This document shows positions 7,909 to 15,919 of a stretch of 47,881 nt of DNA, one piece after another. The stretch is taken from contig JAENWR010000015.1 of assembly GCA_016649895.1 (NCBI GenBank), positions 1 through 47,881 of the forward strand. Reading direction: 5' to 3'. Numbering within the stretch: the first letter of the stretch is position 1; every line of letters starts with the position of its first letter. The stretch is from Acidimicrobiia bacterium (GTDB lineage: Bacteria > Actinomycetota > Acidimicrobiia > Acidimicrobiales > SKKL01). The notes under the pieces were generated by a model. The model worked only from the letters and a program-made list of their open reading frames with translations. It made no database searches and was not told where the DNA came from. The position numbers were made by a program, and so were the translations under genes.

Positions 7909-8346
7909 TCATCGAGGGATCGGGCGATCGAACGCGGTGGCGAGACGAGCCAATGTCAGCGCACCGACGAGGAGCCCGAAGTCGCGGAGGGCCACGTCGT
8001 AGAAGTCGGCCTGGAGCAGCAGGTTCACGATGATCCCGGCCAGCCACGCGGCGACGAGGTAGCCGCCGAACTTGGGACGGACGGCGACGACGACGCCCGC
8101 GACGATCTCGACGACACCGATGAGCAGCAGCGCCTGGTGGGCGTTGCCGGGCATCAGGTCGTTGATCTCAGGTGCCAGGTAGATCTGCCAGTCGACGAGC
8201 CAGTCGAGGAACTTGTCGATGCCGAACAGGAGCGGCAGGGCCGTGAAGCCGATGCGGAGCAGCGTGAAGGCCTGGAAGGCCGGGTCCTCGAGCCGGTGCG
8301 TCGGGGTTCCGACTGCCTGGACCTGGGTGGTGGTGGTGTTGCTCAT
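7909..8346 (-). CDS. DoxX-family membrane protein
   Basis: 145 residues with four predicted membrane helices: LLRIGFTALPLLFGIDKFLD, ALLLIGVVEIVAGVVVAV, FGGYLVAAWLAGIIVNLLLQ and a C-terminal segment DFGLLVGALTLARLA. The first helix followed by a Lys-containing F-D-K-F motif is the usual DoxX/SURF4-like start. DoxX-like proteins take part in quinone/thiol redox in the membrane, but most are uncharacterised. The gene faces a SufR-like regulator across an 84-base gap with a clear dyad just upstream of its ATG, so redox control is likely. Confidence 0.75.
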   Translation of the reverse strand: MSNTTTTQVQAVGTPTHRLEDPAFQAFTLLRIGFTALPLLFGIDKFLDWLVDWQIYLAPEINDLMPGNAHQALLLIGVVEIVAGVVVAVRPKFGGYLVAAWLAGIIVNLLLQADFYDVALRDFGLLVGALTLARLATAFDRPIPR

Positions 8347-8351
8347 GGGTG

Positions 8352-8390
8352 GCCCTTCTATAAGTTGATACTATTGACGATAGAAAAGGC
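8352..8390. promoter_or_regulatory. Operator-like dyad upstream of doxX
   Basis: GCCCTTCTAT (8353-8362) and ATAGAAAAGGC (8380-8390) form an imperfect inverted repeat around an AT-rich centre, within 6 bases of the DoxX start. The divergent regulator gene has TAGACT (8419-8424) 6 bases before its ATG, so it is probably leaderless. The dyad is a good candidate site for that regulator. Confidence 0.55.
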
Positions 8391-8430
8391 TAGTTGTTTC
8401 GTCAAACCAAATTCGTTTTAGACTGGGCCC

Positions 8431-9141
8431 ATGGAACCTGCGGAGGACCTCGAGCGGCGCATCAGCGGCATCGCCGCCCTCGACCAGCCGTTACGGCGTG
8501 AGCTGTACCGGCTCCTGTCCGAGCGCGACACGTGGCTCACCCGCGACGAGGCCTCGGAGGCGCTGGGCGTCCCCCGCTCGGTGGCGGCGTTCCACCTCGA
8601 CAAGCTGGCCGAGGCGGGCGTCGTCGACGTCACCTTCCAGCGCCGGACCGGCCGCACCGGCCCAGGTGCGGGACGGCCGGCGAAGCTGTACCGGCGCGGC
8701 ACCCGCGAGGTATCGGCCTCGGTGCCCGAACGTCGCTACGACCTGGCCGGGTCGCTGCTGGCGGCGGGGATCGTCGAGGCCGAACGGACAGGCGCACCCG
8801 TCGCCGAGTGCCTCAGCGGCAGCGCTCGCGCTGCGGGCCGGGTGATCGGCCGGGAGGCGGCCGACGCCACAGGGCAGTTCACGACGGCCGAGGCGCGCCG
8901 GCGCGCCGTCCTTGACCTGCTCGGCCACCACGGATACGAGCCCACGGCCGGTGCGGGCGGCGAGATCACCCTCGTCAACTGCCCCTTTCACCGCCTCGCC
9001 GAGGAGCACCGCACCCTCGTGTGCGGTATGAACCTCGACTTCCTGGCCGGGCTCCTCGAGGGCATCGGGCCGACCGATCGCCTCGACGCACGGCTCTCAC
9101 CTGAGCCCGGCTTCTGCTGCGTGAGGATCACCACTGCCTGA
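8431..9141 (+). CDS. SufR-like HTH regulator with C-terminal Cys ligands
   Basis: 236 residues. The N-terminal winged HTH (about residues 14-85) contains RRELYRLLSE, ALGVPRSVAAFHLDKLAEAG and a basic wing GAGRPAKLYRR. The C-terminal half has NCPFHRLAEEHRTLVCGMN and the ending GFCCVRITTA. These cysteines match the C-terminal Cys cluster of SufR-type Fe-S-sensing repressors. It would bind DNA as a dimer and lose or change binding when the cluster is oxidised. It is divergent from a DoxX gene, its likely target. The metal or cluster role is inferred from the family. A promoter (TAGACT) lies 6 bases before the ATG. Confidence 0.75.
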   Translation: MEPAEDLERRISGIAALDQPLRRELYRLLSERDTWLTRDEASEALGVPRSVAAFHLDKLAEAGVVDVTFQRRTGRTGPGAGRPAKLYRRGTREVSASVPERRYDLAGSLLAAGIVEAERTGAPVAECLSGSARAAGRVIGREAADATGQFTTAEARRRAVLDLLGHHGYEPTAGAGGEITLVNCPFHRLAEEHRTLVCGMNLDFLAGLLEGIGPTDRLDARLSPEPGFCCVRITTA

Positions 9142-9231
9142 CCGGCCGAGGCGAGGTCGGGGGTGGGTGAGGAGGTGACCCGCTCGGCGGGGGGCCAGGC
9201 CGCGACGTGTCGCTACGGCGTTGGCGATCAG

Positions 9232-9256
9232 GTCTCGCGCAGCAGGCGGGCGAGAC
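9232..9256. terminator. Short dyad between convergent genes
   Basis: GTCTCGC (9232-9238) pairs with GCGAGAC (9250-9256) in the 160-base gap between the SufR-like gene and the end of the arsenite transporter gene. Nothing else is seen in this gap. A terminator role is plausible from position only. Confidence 0.3.
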
Positions 9257-9302
9257 GCTGGCGACCATGTTGAGCAGCGGGCGGCGGTTGCCTCGATGGA
9301 TG

Positions 9303-10385
9303 TCAGGTGGTCTCCGCGACCTCGGGGTAGTAGCGGCGCCGCGCCCACAGTGAGACGTAGACGAGGGCGACGAGGGTGGGGACCTCGATGAGCGGGCCGA
9401 TGGTGCCGGCGAGCGCCTGGCCGCTGGTGACGCCGAAGACGGCGATGGCCACGGCGATGGCGAGCTCGAAGTTGTTGCCGGCGGCGGTGAACGCGACGGA
9501 GGTGTTGCGGTCGTAGGGGAGTCCGAGCCGGTAGCCGGCGGCGAACGATCCGAACCACATCAGTGCGAAGTAGATGAGCAGCGGAACGGCGACACGGGCG
9601 ACGTCGAGGGGCCGGCCGGTGATCTGTTCGCCTTGGAGGGCGAAGAGGATCACGATGGTGAACAGCAGCCCGTAGAGGGCGACCGGGCCGATGCGGGGGA
9701 GGAAGCGCTGCTCGTACCACTCGGTGCCCTTGCGGCGCTCGCCGATGGTGCGGGTGAGGAACCCGGCGAGGAGGGGGATGCCGAGGAAGATGAGGACCGA
9801 CTTGGCGATCTCCCACATCGACACCTCGAGGTTGGCGGTGTCGAGGCCGAGCCAGCCCGGCAGCACGGTCAGGTAGAACCAGCCGAGCACGGAGTACATG
9901 ACGATCTGGAACACCGAGTTGACGGCCACGAGGACGGCGCCGAGCTCGCGGTTGCCACAGGCCAGGTCGTTCCAGATGAGCACCATGGCGATGCAGCGGG
10001 CGAGGCCGACGATGATGAGGCCGGTGCGCAGTTCGGGCAGGTCGGCGAGGAACATCCAGGCGAGGGTGAACATGAGCGCGGGGCCGATGAGCCAGTTCAT
10101 GACCAGCGACAGGCCGAGGGTGCGGCGGTCGGCGAGCTGATCGCCGATGCGCCGGTAACGGACCTTGGCCAGTACCGGGTACATCATCGCCAGCAGGCCG
10201 ATGGCGATCGGGAGCGACACGGTGTCGAGCTTGATGCCGTCGAGCCATTCGTCGAGGTCGGGCAGCACCTGGCCGAGGCCGAGGCCGACCGCCATGGCCA
10301 CGCCGATCCAGAGCGGCAGGAACCGGTCGAGGGTCGACAGCTGGGCGATGACGGGCGCCTCGGGTGACGCGACGGGGATTGTCAT
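9303..10385 (-). CDS. acr3: Arsenite efflux permease Acr3
   Basis: 360 residues, about ten membrane helices, of the Acr3 (BASS) family that exports As(OH)3. Recognisable parts are the helix WIGVAMAVGLGLGQVLP, GLARCIAMVLIWNDLACGN with the conserved Cys in helix 4, and TAAGNNFELAIAVAIAVFG, which holds the conserved NNFE. The ATG at 10385 is chosen because it overlaps the stop of the upstream VOC gene (ATGA); a longer frame extends into that gene but is not family-like. It ends the leftward part of an arsenic operon. Confidence 0.93.
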   Translation of the reverse strand: MTIPVASPEAPVIAQLSTLDRFLPLWIGVAMAVGLGLGQVLPDLDEWLDGIKLDTVSLPIAIGLLAMMYPVLAKVRYRRIGDQLADRRTLGLSLVMNWLIGPALMFTLAWMFLADLPELRTGLIIVGLARCIAMVLIWNDLACGNRELGAVLVAVNSVFQIVMYSVLGWFYLTVLPGWLGLDTANLEVSMWEIAKSVLIFLGIPLLAGFLTRTIGERRKGTEWYEQRFLPRIGPVALYGLLFTIVILFALQGEQITGRPLDVARVAVPLLIYFALMWFGSFAAGYRLGLPYDRNTSVAFTAAGNNFELAIAVAIAVFGVTSGQALAGTIGPLIEVPTLVALVYVSLWARRRYYPEVAETT

Positions 10386-10804
10386 GCAGGGGCGCAGCAC
10401 TGCGCGGTCTCGCCGTCGGCGAGGACGGTGTTGGTCATCTGCTCGGCGTCGCCGGTCTTGACGTAGAACTCCCATGGGGCGCCGTCGGGATCGCTGACCC
10501 AGGTCTCGGTCTTGAGTGCGTAGCAGCACACCGTGTCGTCGATGCCGGTGGTCTCGAGTCCGTCGGTCGACAGCCGTCCCTCGGCCGCGACGACCTCCTC
10601 GGCGGTGTCGACCTCGACGCCGAGGTGGTTGAGCGTTCCCCCGCCCTCGCCTTCGATGAGCACCAGCTTGAGCGGCGGGTCGGCGATGGCGAAGTTGGCG
10701 TAGCCGGGCTTGCGCTTGTTGACCTCGGTGCCGAACAGCTTCGAGTAGAAGGCGACGGCATCGTCGATGTTGGAGACGTTGATGGCGAGCTGGACACGGG
10801 ACAT
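10382..10804 (-). CDS. ArsI/CadI-type VOC metalloprotein
   Basis: 140 residues of the vicinal-oxygen-chelate fold. The start MSRVQLAINVSNIDDAVAFY is typical of ArsI (C-As lyase) and CadI proteins. LNHLGVEVDT supplies a metal His, and VSDPDGAPWEFYVK the metal Glu. VCCYA contains the vicinal Cys pair that binds trivalent organoarsenicals in ArsI, and the tail carries another CC. It precedes acr3 with an ATGA overlap. AGGAG lies 7 bases before the ATG. Cleavage of methylarsenite is the likely reaction, but CadI-like proteins are hard to separate by eye. Confidence 0.8.
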   Translation of the reverse strand: MSRVQLAINVSNIDDAVAFYSKLFGTEVNKRKPGYANFAIADPPLKLVLIEGEGGGTLNHLGVEVDTAEEVVAAEGRLSTDGLETTGIDDTVCCYALKTETWVSDPDGAPWEFYVKTGDAEQMTNTVLADGETAQCCAPA

Positions 10805-10832
10805 GAGCGGGCTCCTGATAGATTCATGCTTG

Positions 10833-10861
10833 TCGATGGGTGCATCCTAGACACGCATCGA
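10833..10861. promoter_or_regulatory. ArsR operator dyad between divergent ars genes
   Basis: TCGATGGGTG (10833-10842) and CACGCATCGA (10852-10861) form an inverted repeat with a single mismatch. It lies between the ArsI-type/acr3 operon (leftward) and arsR (rightward), where a shared ArsR operator is expected. The repressor would leave it on binding As(III). Confidence 0.65.
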
Positions 10862-10891
10862 TGATTGTCAATGTGAAAGAGCAGGTTTCTC

Positions 10892-11233
10892 ATGGGCATG
10901 ACCACGACGAGCAGGACGGCTACTGCGGCGGCGTGCTGCCCGTCGATCACCGATGCTTCTCTGGCCGATGCCGACGCGGCGGATCTGGCGCAGACCTACG
11001 CCGCGCTGGGCGATCCGGTTCGCCTCAAGTTGCTCAGCTTGATCGCGGCGGCCGGCGAGCTGTGCTCATGCGACATGGTGGAACCGCTCGCCAAGAGCCA
11101 GCCCACCGTGAGCCACCACACCCGGGTCCTCGCCGAGGCCGGTCTCATCGAGGGCGACAAGCGCGGACGCTGGGTCTACTGGAGCATCCCCGGGGTCCAG
11201 GTCGACTTCGTGCGCCGGGTCCTCGCCCGCTGA
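10892..11233 (+). CDS. arsR: ArsR-family arsenic repressor
   Basis: 113 residues with a winged HTH: TYAALGDPVRLKLLSLIAAA, then ELCSCDMVEPL, then KSQPTVSHHTRVLAEAGLI and a wing GRWVYW. The C-x-C in ELCSCD corresponds to the ArsR As(III)-binding cysteines at the start of the recognition region, and an N-terminal CC may add a third ligand. It is divergent from the VOC-acr3 operon with a dyad between them. ATGs at 10892 and 10898 are both possible starts. Confidence 0.9.
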   Translation: MGMTTTSRTATAAACCPSITDASLADADAADLAQTYAALGDPVRLKLLSLIAAAGELCSCDMVEPLAKSQPTVSHHTRVLAEAGLIEGDKRGRWVYWSIPGVQVDFVRRVLAR

Positions 11234-11243
11234 TCAGCGGGCG
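11224..11243. terminator. 20-base perfect palindrome at the arsR/arsC convergence
   Basis: CGCCCGCTGATCAGCGGGCG is a perfect palindrome that includes the arsR stop codon, 13 bases before the arsC stop on the other strand. It can fold into a strong hairpin and probably ends both transcripts. Confidence 0.5.
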
Positions 11244-11255
11244 GTCGGCGGCTCC

Positions 11256-11675
11256 TCAGTCTGTGCCGGCGAGCAGGTGGTCGACGAGGGCCCGGATGCG
11301 GCGGTCGATCTCGTCGCGGATGGGGCGCACCGCGTCGACGCTCTGGCCGGCGGGGTCGTCGAGGTCCCAGTCCTCGTAGCGCTTCCCCGGGTAGATCGGG
11401 CAGGCGTCGCCGCAGCCCATGGTGATGACCACGTCGGAGGCCCTGACCGCGACGTCCTCGAGCTTCTTGGGGTGGGCGCCGGTGGTCCGCAGGTCGATCC
11501 CGATCTCCGCCATGGCGTCGACCACGGCCGGGTTGAGGTCGTCGGCGGGGGCGGAGCCGGCGGAGCGGACAGCGACCCGGTCGCCGGCGTGGTGGGCGAG
11601 CAGGGCGGCAGCCATCTGGGAGCGCCCGGCGTTGTGGACGCACACGAAGAGGACCTCGGGGCGGGTGTTGGTCAT
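11256..11675 (-). CDS. arsC: Arsenate reductase, low-Mr phosphatase type
   Basis: 139 residues that reduce As(V) to As(III). The P loop FVCVHNAGRSQMAAALL (Cys about residue 12) is the CX5R motif of LMW-phosphatase-type ArsC. MGCGDACPIYPGKRYEDWDL holds the second and third redox cysteines and leads into DDPAGQ with the conserved Asp. The ATG at 11675 is preferred over 11699 because GGAG lies about 9 bases before it. The cysteine pattern CGDACP fits the thioredoxin- or mycothiol-linked actinobacterial enzymes. Confidence 0.9.
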   Translation of the reverse strand: MTNTRPEVLFVCVHNAGRSQMAAALLAHHAGDRVAVRSAGSAPADDLNPAVVDAMAEIGIDLRTTGAHPKKLEDVAVRASDVVITMGCGDACPIYPGKRYEDWDLDDPAGQSVDAVRPIRDEIDRRIRALVDHLLAGTD

Positions 11676-11714
11676 GACGGGACTCCACGTGGTCGGCAAA
11701 CGGGCGGGCCGAGG

Positions 11715-12383
11715 TCATCGGAGGGCGGTCACGCTGCGGATCCGGTCGGTGAGCTCGGTGACGGTCGCATCGAAAGCCGCCCTCGTGCCCACAGGGACCG
11801 GGTCGGGGACCGACCAGTGCAGCCAGGTCGTGCCGGGAGCGAGCTCCTCGTGGGCCTGGTCGCAGACGGTCACCACCAGTGCGGGGGTGTCGGTCACATC
11901 GGCGATCGCCTGCGGGGTGACGCCGCCGAGGTCGAGACCGGCACGTTCGGCCGCCGCAACCGCGCCAGGGTGGACACACGGTGCGGGGTGGGTGCCGGCA
12001 GATGTGGCGGGCTGGCCGGTGCAGCGCCGCCACAGGGCGGCAGCCAGTTGCGACCGGGCCGAGTTGGCGCTGCACACGAACAGCGCCGGCGTGGCACCAA
12101 CGATGCGACCCGGCATCAGGCGTTCGAGGGCGTCACGGCGAAGGTGCACGTAGCGGCGACGACCGTCGCCGCTGGAGCGCGACCGCTCGATCAACCCCAC
12201 ACCCTCGAGCACCACGAGGTGGTGGGCGAGGAGGTTCGACTCGAGGCCGAGGAGCCGACGTAGCTCGATCGGGGCCCGGTCCGAGAGCGACAGCTCGTCC
12301 ACGATCGCCAAGCGCGCCGCGTCGCCAAGCGCAGCGTGGAGCGCCGCACGCTCCTCCACGGTCAGGGCCTCGCGCTCGTCCAC
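11715..12383 (-). CDS. ArsR-type HTH fused to LMW-phosphatase (ArsC-like) domain
   Basis: 222 residues with two domains. Residues about 8-90 are a winged HTH (LHAALGDAARLAIVDELSL, LLGLESNLLAHHLVVLEGVG, and a basic wing SGDGRRRYVHL). Residues about 98-222 form an LMW-phosphatase domain with FVCSANSARSQLAAALW, giving the CX5R loop, VTVCDQAHEEL with a second Cys, and HWSVPDPVPVG with the general-acid Asp. The fusion sits beside a stand-alone ArsR and ArsC, so it may sense and reduce arsenate in one protein. It starts at a GTG with a perfect dyad 15 bases upstream. A phosphotyrosine-phosphatase role cannot be excluded. Confidence 0.85.
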   Translation of the reverse strand: MDEREALTVEERAALHAALGDAARLAIVDELSLSDRAPIELRRLLGLESNLLAHHLVVLEGVGLIERSRSSGDGRRRYVHLRRDALERLMPGRIVGATPALFVCSANSARSQLAAALWRRCTGQPATSAGTHPAPCVHPGAVAAAERAGLDLGGVTPQAIADVTDTPALVVTVCDQAHEELAPGTTWLHWSVPDPVPVGTRAAFDATVTELTDRIRSVTALR

Positions 12384-12397
12384 GCCTGCAGCATCTC

Positions 12398-12415
12398 ACT
12401 CACAAATAAGTGAGT
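12398..12415. promoter_or_regulatory. Perfect dyad upstream of the HTH-phosphatase gene
   Basis: ACTCAC-AAATAA-GTGAGT lies 15 bases before the GTG start. The position suggests an autoregulatory operator. The surrounding stretch is unusually AT-rich for this window. The remaining bases to 12521 hold no gene that I can see. Confidence 0.5.
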
Positions 12416-12521
12416 CAAAAACTGTTGAGTGAATGAGGATTGCGCCCTGCTCGTGAGGACTCGCCGCGGTCGTGAACGACGGCGTTCGCGCCGGGAGAGG
12501 ACCATCGCCCACTCTCTTCGA

Positions 12522-13020
12522 TCAGACCAAGATCGCCTGCGCCAGAAGGAAGTAGATGAGCAGACCGGTGGCGTCGACGAAGGTGGTGATGAACGGCGCT
12601 GACACCACCGCAGGGTCGAGGCCGAACCGTCGAAGGAGCAGCGGGAGGATGCTCCCGACGAACGTGGCGAGCAGCACCACCGACATGAGCCCGAGTGCGA
12701 CGACGAATGCCAGTTCCTGGCCAGTTCCCCACGTCACCGCACGAAGGAGGCCGATGCCGGCCATCGTGACGCCGAGGAGCGCACCGACGCGCATCTCCTT
12801 CCACATGATCCGCCTGGCATCGCTGAAGCGGACCTCGCCGGTCGCCATCGACCGCACGATGGTCGTGGTCGTGGTCGTGGTTGTTTGCGAGCCGGCGTTG
12901 CCGCCGGTGCCGATGATCAACGGCACGAAGAACGCCAGAGCCACGACCGATTCGATGGTGTCCTCGAAGGCGCGCATGACCGTCCCCGTGAGGGCTTCGG
13001 CGACGCCAGCCCACCGGAGG
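12522..13020 (-). pseudogene. mgtE: MgtE magnesium transporter, C-terminal membrane part only
   Basis: The frame gives the MgtE membrane domain: FEDTIESVVALAFFVPLIIG, GTGGNAGSQ, the linker TTTIVRSMATGEV, and the last helices with FITTFVDATGLLIYF. The cytosolic N-terminal and CBS domains (about 270 residues) and the first helix are missing. Upstream sequence turns into the start of the next gene at about 12985-13024, so the gene was cut off by a deletion or rearrangement. A shortened protein from the ATG at 12977 could be made but would lack the gating domains. Confidence 0.8.
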
Positions 13021-13024
13021 TCCG

Positions 13025-14423
13025 ATGTCCACCGCCGAGGCCGATGCCGAGTCAGGCGTGACGATGAGCGACCCGGCGCTCGGCGTCGAGGTCGTGACCG
13101 ACCAGCTCGACATGCCCACGTCCATGGCCTTCATCGACGACGGCACGCTGGTGACCGAGAAGTCGACGGGGCGGGTTCGCGTCGTCCGCGATGGCGAGAT
13201 CGTCGGCGATGCGATCGACCTGGCGGTCAACAACTTCGACGAGCGCGGTCTGCTCGGCATCGCCGTGCACCCCGAGTTCCCGACCGAGCCGTACGTCTAC
13301 CTGCACTGGACCTGGCGGGGTGAGGGCGACGGCGCGCAGGGGCTGCTCGGCGAGGATAGCGACGAGGCGACCGCGGTGCCGGCGCTCGGCAACCGCGTCG
13401 ATCGCTTTCGGTGGCAGGACGACGAGCTCGTGTTCGACCTGAACATCGTCGAGTTCCCGAGCAACACGCTCGACACCGACACCTCCGGAAACGTTCGAGG
13501 GAACCACGATGCCGGCCCGCTCGCGTTCGGGCCCGACGGGATGCTCTACACGATGATGGGCGACCAGAACCTCCGCGGTCAGCTCCAGAACGTGGCGGAC
13601 GGACCGGCACCCGACGACGAGCACCTGGCCGGAGTGATCCTCCGGCTCAACGACGACGGATCGGTGCCCGAGGACAACCCGTTCTTCGATGTGGGTGCCG
13701 ACCTCGGCGGCGACGTTGGGGAGAACATCCAGAAGGTCTACGTCTACGGCGTTCGCAACAGCTTCGGCATGGCGTTCGAACCCGACTCGGGTGTCCTGTG
13801 GCAGACCGAGAACGGGGACGACTCGTGGGACGAGATCAACGTCTTCGAGCCGGGAGCCAACTCCGGGTGGATCCAGATCCAGGGCCCGCCGGAGCGCCTG
13901 GACCAGTACGCGGAGATCGAGCAGGGGAGCGACGATGGACTCGACGTGGCGAGCTTCCCTCCCTCGATGATCGCCGCTGACGAGGAGTCGGCACGGTCGG
14001 CGATGTTCTCCCTTCCTGGCAGCGAGTTCACCGCTCCGGTCCTGTCCTACGTCTACCCCCCGGCACTTGCCGCGATCGGGATCGTCTCGGACGGGCAGCT
14101 GGGCCCCGCCTCTGAGAGGACCGTGTGGGTCGGGGCGGTGCTGAACGACTCGCTCTTCCGATATCCCCTCGCCGAGGACGGGCGCAGCTTGACCCTCCGA
14201 CGGCGGGCTGGCCGATGGTGTGGACGACAACGCATCCAGGGGCGACCTCGGGGAGAGCGAGCCGTGGGTCGTCGGATCCGGCTTCGGAACCGTCACCGAC
14301 ATCCAACAGGCGCCGGACGGCGACCTGTACGTGCTCTCCATCGTCAACGGGTCGCTCTACCGGATCTTCGAGGCGGAACCGTCACCGCCGCACACATCCA
14401 TGGAGGACATCCACAATGGCTAG
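13025..14423 (+). pseudogene. PQQ-dependent sugar dehydrogenase-like protein, frameshifted
   Basis: Six-bladed propeller protein of the glucose/sorbosone dehydrogenase family. It has GLLGIAVHPEFPTEPYVYLHW, DAGPLAFGPDGMLYTMMGDQ, YVYGVRNSFGMAFEPDSGVLW and WDEINVFEPGANSGW, which are the recognisable blade motifs. The frame shifts once near 14195-14198. Deleting one C restores SLTLDGGLADGVDDN and leads to GSLYRIFEAE at the end. No signal peptide is present; the N-terminus may have been lost at the junction with mgtE, although GGAGG lies 4 bases before this ATG. It overlaps the cupredoxin gene by 8 bases, a likely electron acceptor. Confidence 0.78.
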
Positions 14424-14799
14424 CTACTCACGCACCGTCCGACTTCGGACCTCGGCCGGGCTCATCGCCGCCGTGGTCCTCGTCCTCGGCGCAGCAGGCT
14501 GCGGGGGCGACAGCGATGACGGCGCCGACGGCGGCAGCGACAGCGGCGGGCCCGCCGATGCGGTGACCGTCACTGTCGACGACAACTTCTTCGAACCCGA
14601 GGCCGTCGACGTCGCCACCGGCGGAACCGTCACGTGGGAGTGGGTGGGCAGCGAGACCCACAACGTGAAGCACGACGACTTCGAGAGCGAGTTCCTCACC
14701 GAGGGCACGTTCGAGCACACGTTCGACGAAGCCGGAACCTACGAGTACATGTGCACCGTCCATCCGGGCATGGAGGGCACCGTCAACGTCGAGGACTGA
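14416..14799 (+). CDS. Plastocyanin-like cupredoxin lipoprotein
   Basis: 127 residues. It has a basic N-terminus, a hydrophobic stretch and a lipobox (VLGAAGC, Cys about residue 29), then an acidic linker. The cupredoxin domain has DNFFEPEAVDVATGGTVTWE, ETHNVKHD with the first copper His, and YEYMCTVHPGMEGTV with the Cys, His and Met of a type-1 copper site. It is anchored outside the membrane and would shuttle electrons, plausibly from the PQQ dehydrogenase whose gene overlaps its start. All four copper ligands are present. Confidence 0.88.
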   Translation: MASYSRTVRLRTSAGLIAAVVLVLGAAGCGGDSDDGADGGSDSGGPADAVTVTVDDNFFEPEAVDVATGGTVTWEWVGSETHNVKHDDFESEFLTEGTFEHTFDEAGTYEYMCTVHPGMEGTVNVED

Positions 14800-14846
14800 C
14801 GCGCGCCAGGTCACGGCCCAGCGCGGGTGTTGGAAGGGACAGTTGG

Positions 14847-15210
14847 TTACGCCACGGCGGGGTTGGCGGGCGCGAGGCGGCCGTCGTGTAGGTGGAGGTC
14901 GCGGTGCGTTCCGGCGAGTTGGTGGGGTGCGTGGGTGATGATGACCGTGGCGGTCTGTTGATGCTCGGTGAGGTCGGCGAGGAGGGCCATGATCTCCCGG
15001 CCTCGGGGTTCGTCGAGCGCGGCGGTCGGTTCGTCGGCGAGCACGACAGCCGGGTTGGCCATGAGAGCCCGGGCTATGGCGACGCGTTGGCGTTCGCCGC
15101 CGGAGAGCTGGCCGGGTCGGTGGTGCATGCGGTCGGCGGGTCCGACGGTGTCGAGCAGGCCGCGGGCCTGTTCGCGGTCGGCGTCGGTGATCTTGCCGTC
15201 GAGGTTGCGC
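14847..15210 (-). pseudogene. LolD/MacB-type ABC ATPase, C-terminal half
   Basis: Reads DADREQARGLLDTVG, then GQLSGGERQRVAIARALM (ABC signature), NPAVVLADEPTAALDE (Walker B) and VIITHAPHQLA (switch His). The Walker A half is absent: homology ends abruptly near 15210, and a fragment of a LuxR gene on the opposite strand begins within 20 bases. No permease gene is nearby. It cannot bind ATP alone. Confidence 0.8.
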
Positions 15211-15228
15211 GCCGTCGCCGTCGGTCGA

Positions 15229-15480
15229 CAACCCCTCGATCCCCGCGTCGTGGCCCGAGTCTTGGCCAGATCCCGACGAGATTCCGATGAGCCGTCGGCA
15301 CGGGAGCTGGAAGTCCTCGTCGCTGTCGCCGAGGGCTTCGACAACGCCGCCATCGCCCGCACCCTGTACATCAGCCAAGCCACGGTGAAGTCCCACCTCA
15401 CCAGCCTCTTCACCAAGCTCGGCGTCAGCTCGCGCACCGGAGCCGTCGCCGAAGCCCGCCGACGAGGACACCTTCGCTAG
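15229..15480 (+). pseudogene. LuxR/NarL response regulator, C-terminal DNA-binding part
   Basis: A frame without its own start reads LDPRVVARVLA, then ARELEVLVAVAEGFDNAAIA, then YISQATVKSHLTSLFTKLGV, the typical GerE/LuxR helix-turn-helix. The receiver domain is missing because the gene joins the ABC fragment at 15210-15229. There is no start codon with a ribosome site at the junction, so it is probably silent. Confidence 0.78.
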
Positions 15481-15544
15481 GACACGGGACATGAGCGGGC
15501 TCCTGGCCGAGCGGACCCTGGTGGAGCGCTCTGACGCTGAGGGA

Positions 15545-15919
15545 TCAGGGAACCGTGAAGCTGCTGACACCGACGGTGAGGTCGCCGTCCTCAGGGTCGT
15601 CGTCGAAGACGAACGTCAGACGCATGTGCTCGTCGCCGGCGAGGAAGTCGATGGTCTGCTCGCCGCTGGAGACCTCGCCCGCGATCTCGAGCTCACCGGT
15701 GACCTGGACGTTCGCGGCGGTCTGGCCACCATCGTTGGTCACATCGACGACGACGTGGAAGCGCTCGTCGACGGAACGGATCTCCACCACGTTGGCGCTG
15801 GGTAGTGGTGGAACGTCCTGGCCCGGGAGCTGAAACGCGATCAGGCCGACCACAGCGGCAAGGACCAATGTCGAGACGCCGAGGGTGACCCGCTCCGCTG
15901 GCGTGCGGTCGTCGCTCAT
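15545..15919 (-). CDS. TIGR02588-type membrane-anchored protein
   Basis: 124 residues with one N-terminal membrane helix (about residues 11-30, VTLGVSTLVLAAVVGLIAFQ), then an extracytoplasmic beta-sandwich with VVDVTNDGGQTAANVQVTGE and a C-terminal strand LTVGVSSFTVP. The length, single helix and position next to the multi-helix membrane protein match the TIGR02588 family, whose function is unknown and which is generally paired with TIGR02587. The ATG overlaps the stop of that partner (ATGA). Confidence 0.75.
   Translation of the reverse strand: MSDDRTPAERVTLGVSTLVLAAVVGLIAFQLPGQDVPPLPSANVVEIRSVDERFHVVVDVTNDGGQTAANVQVTGELEIAGEVSSGEQTIDFLAGDEHMRLTFVFDDDPEDGDLTVGVSSFTVP

Noticed and set aside
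9142-9302. Small gene between the SufR-like gene and acr3
   Set aside because: No start with a ribosome site and no family-like peptide in the 160-base convergent gap.
12880-12900. Short tandem repeat in the mgtE remnant (run of Thr codons)
   Set aside because: A local GTGGTC-type run inside the linker; too short to be a functional repeat.
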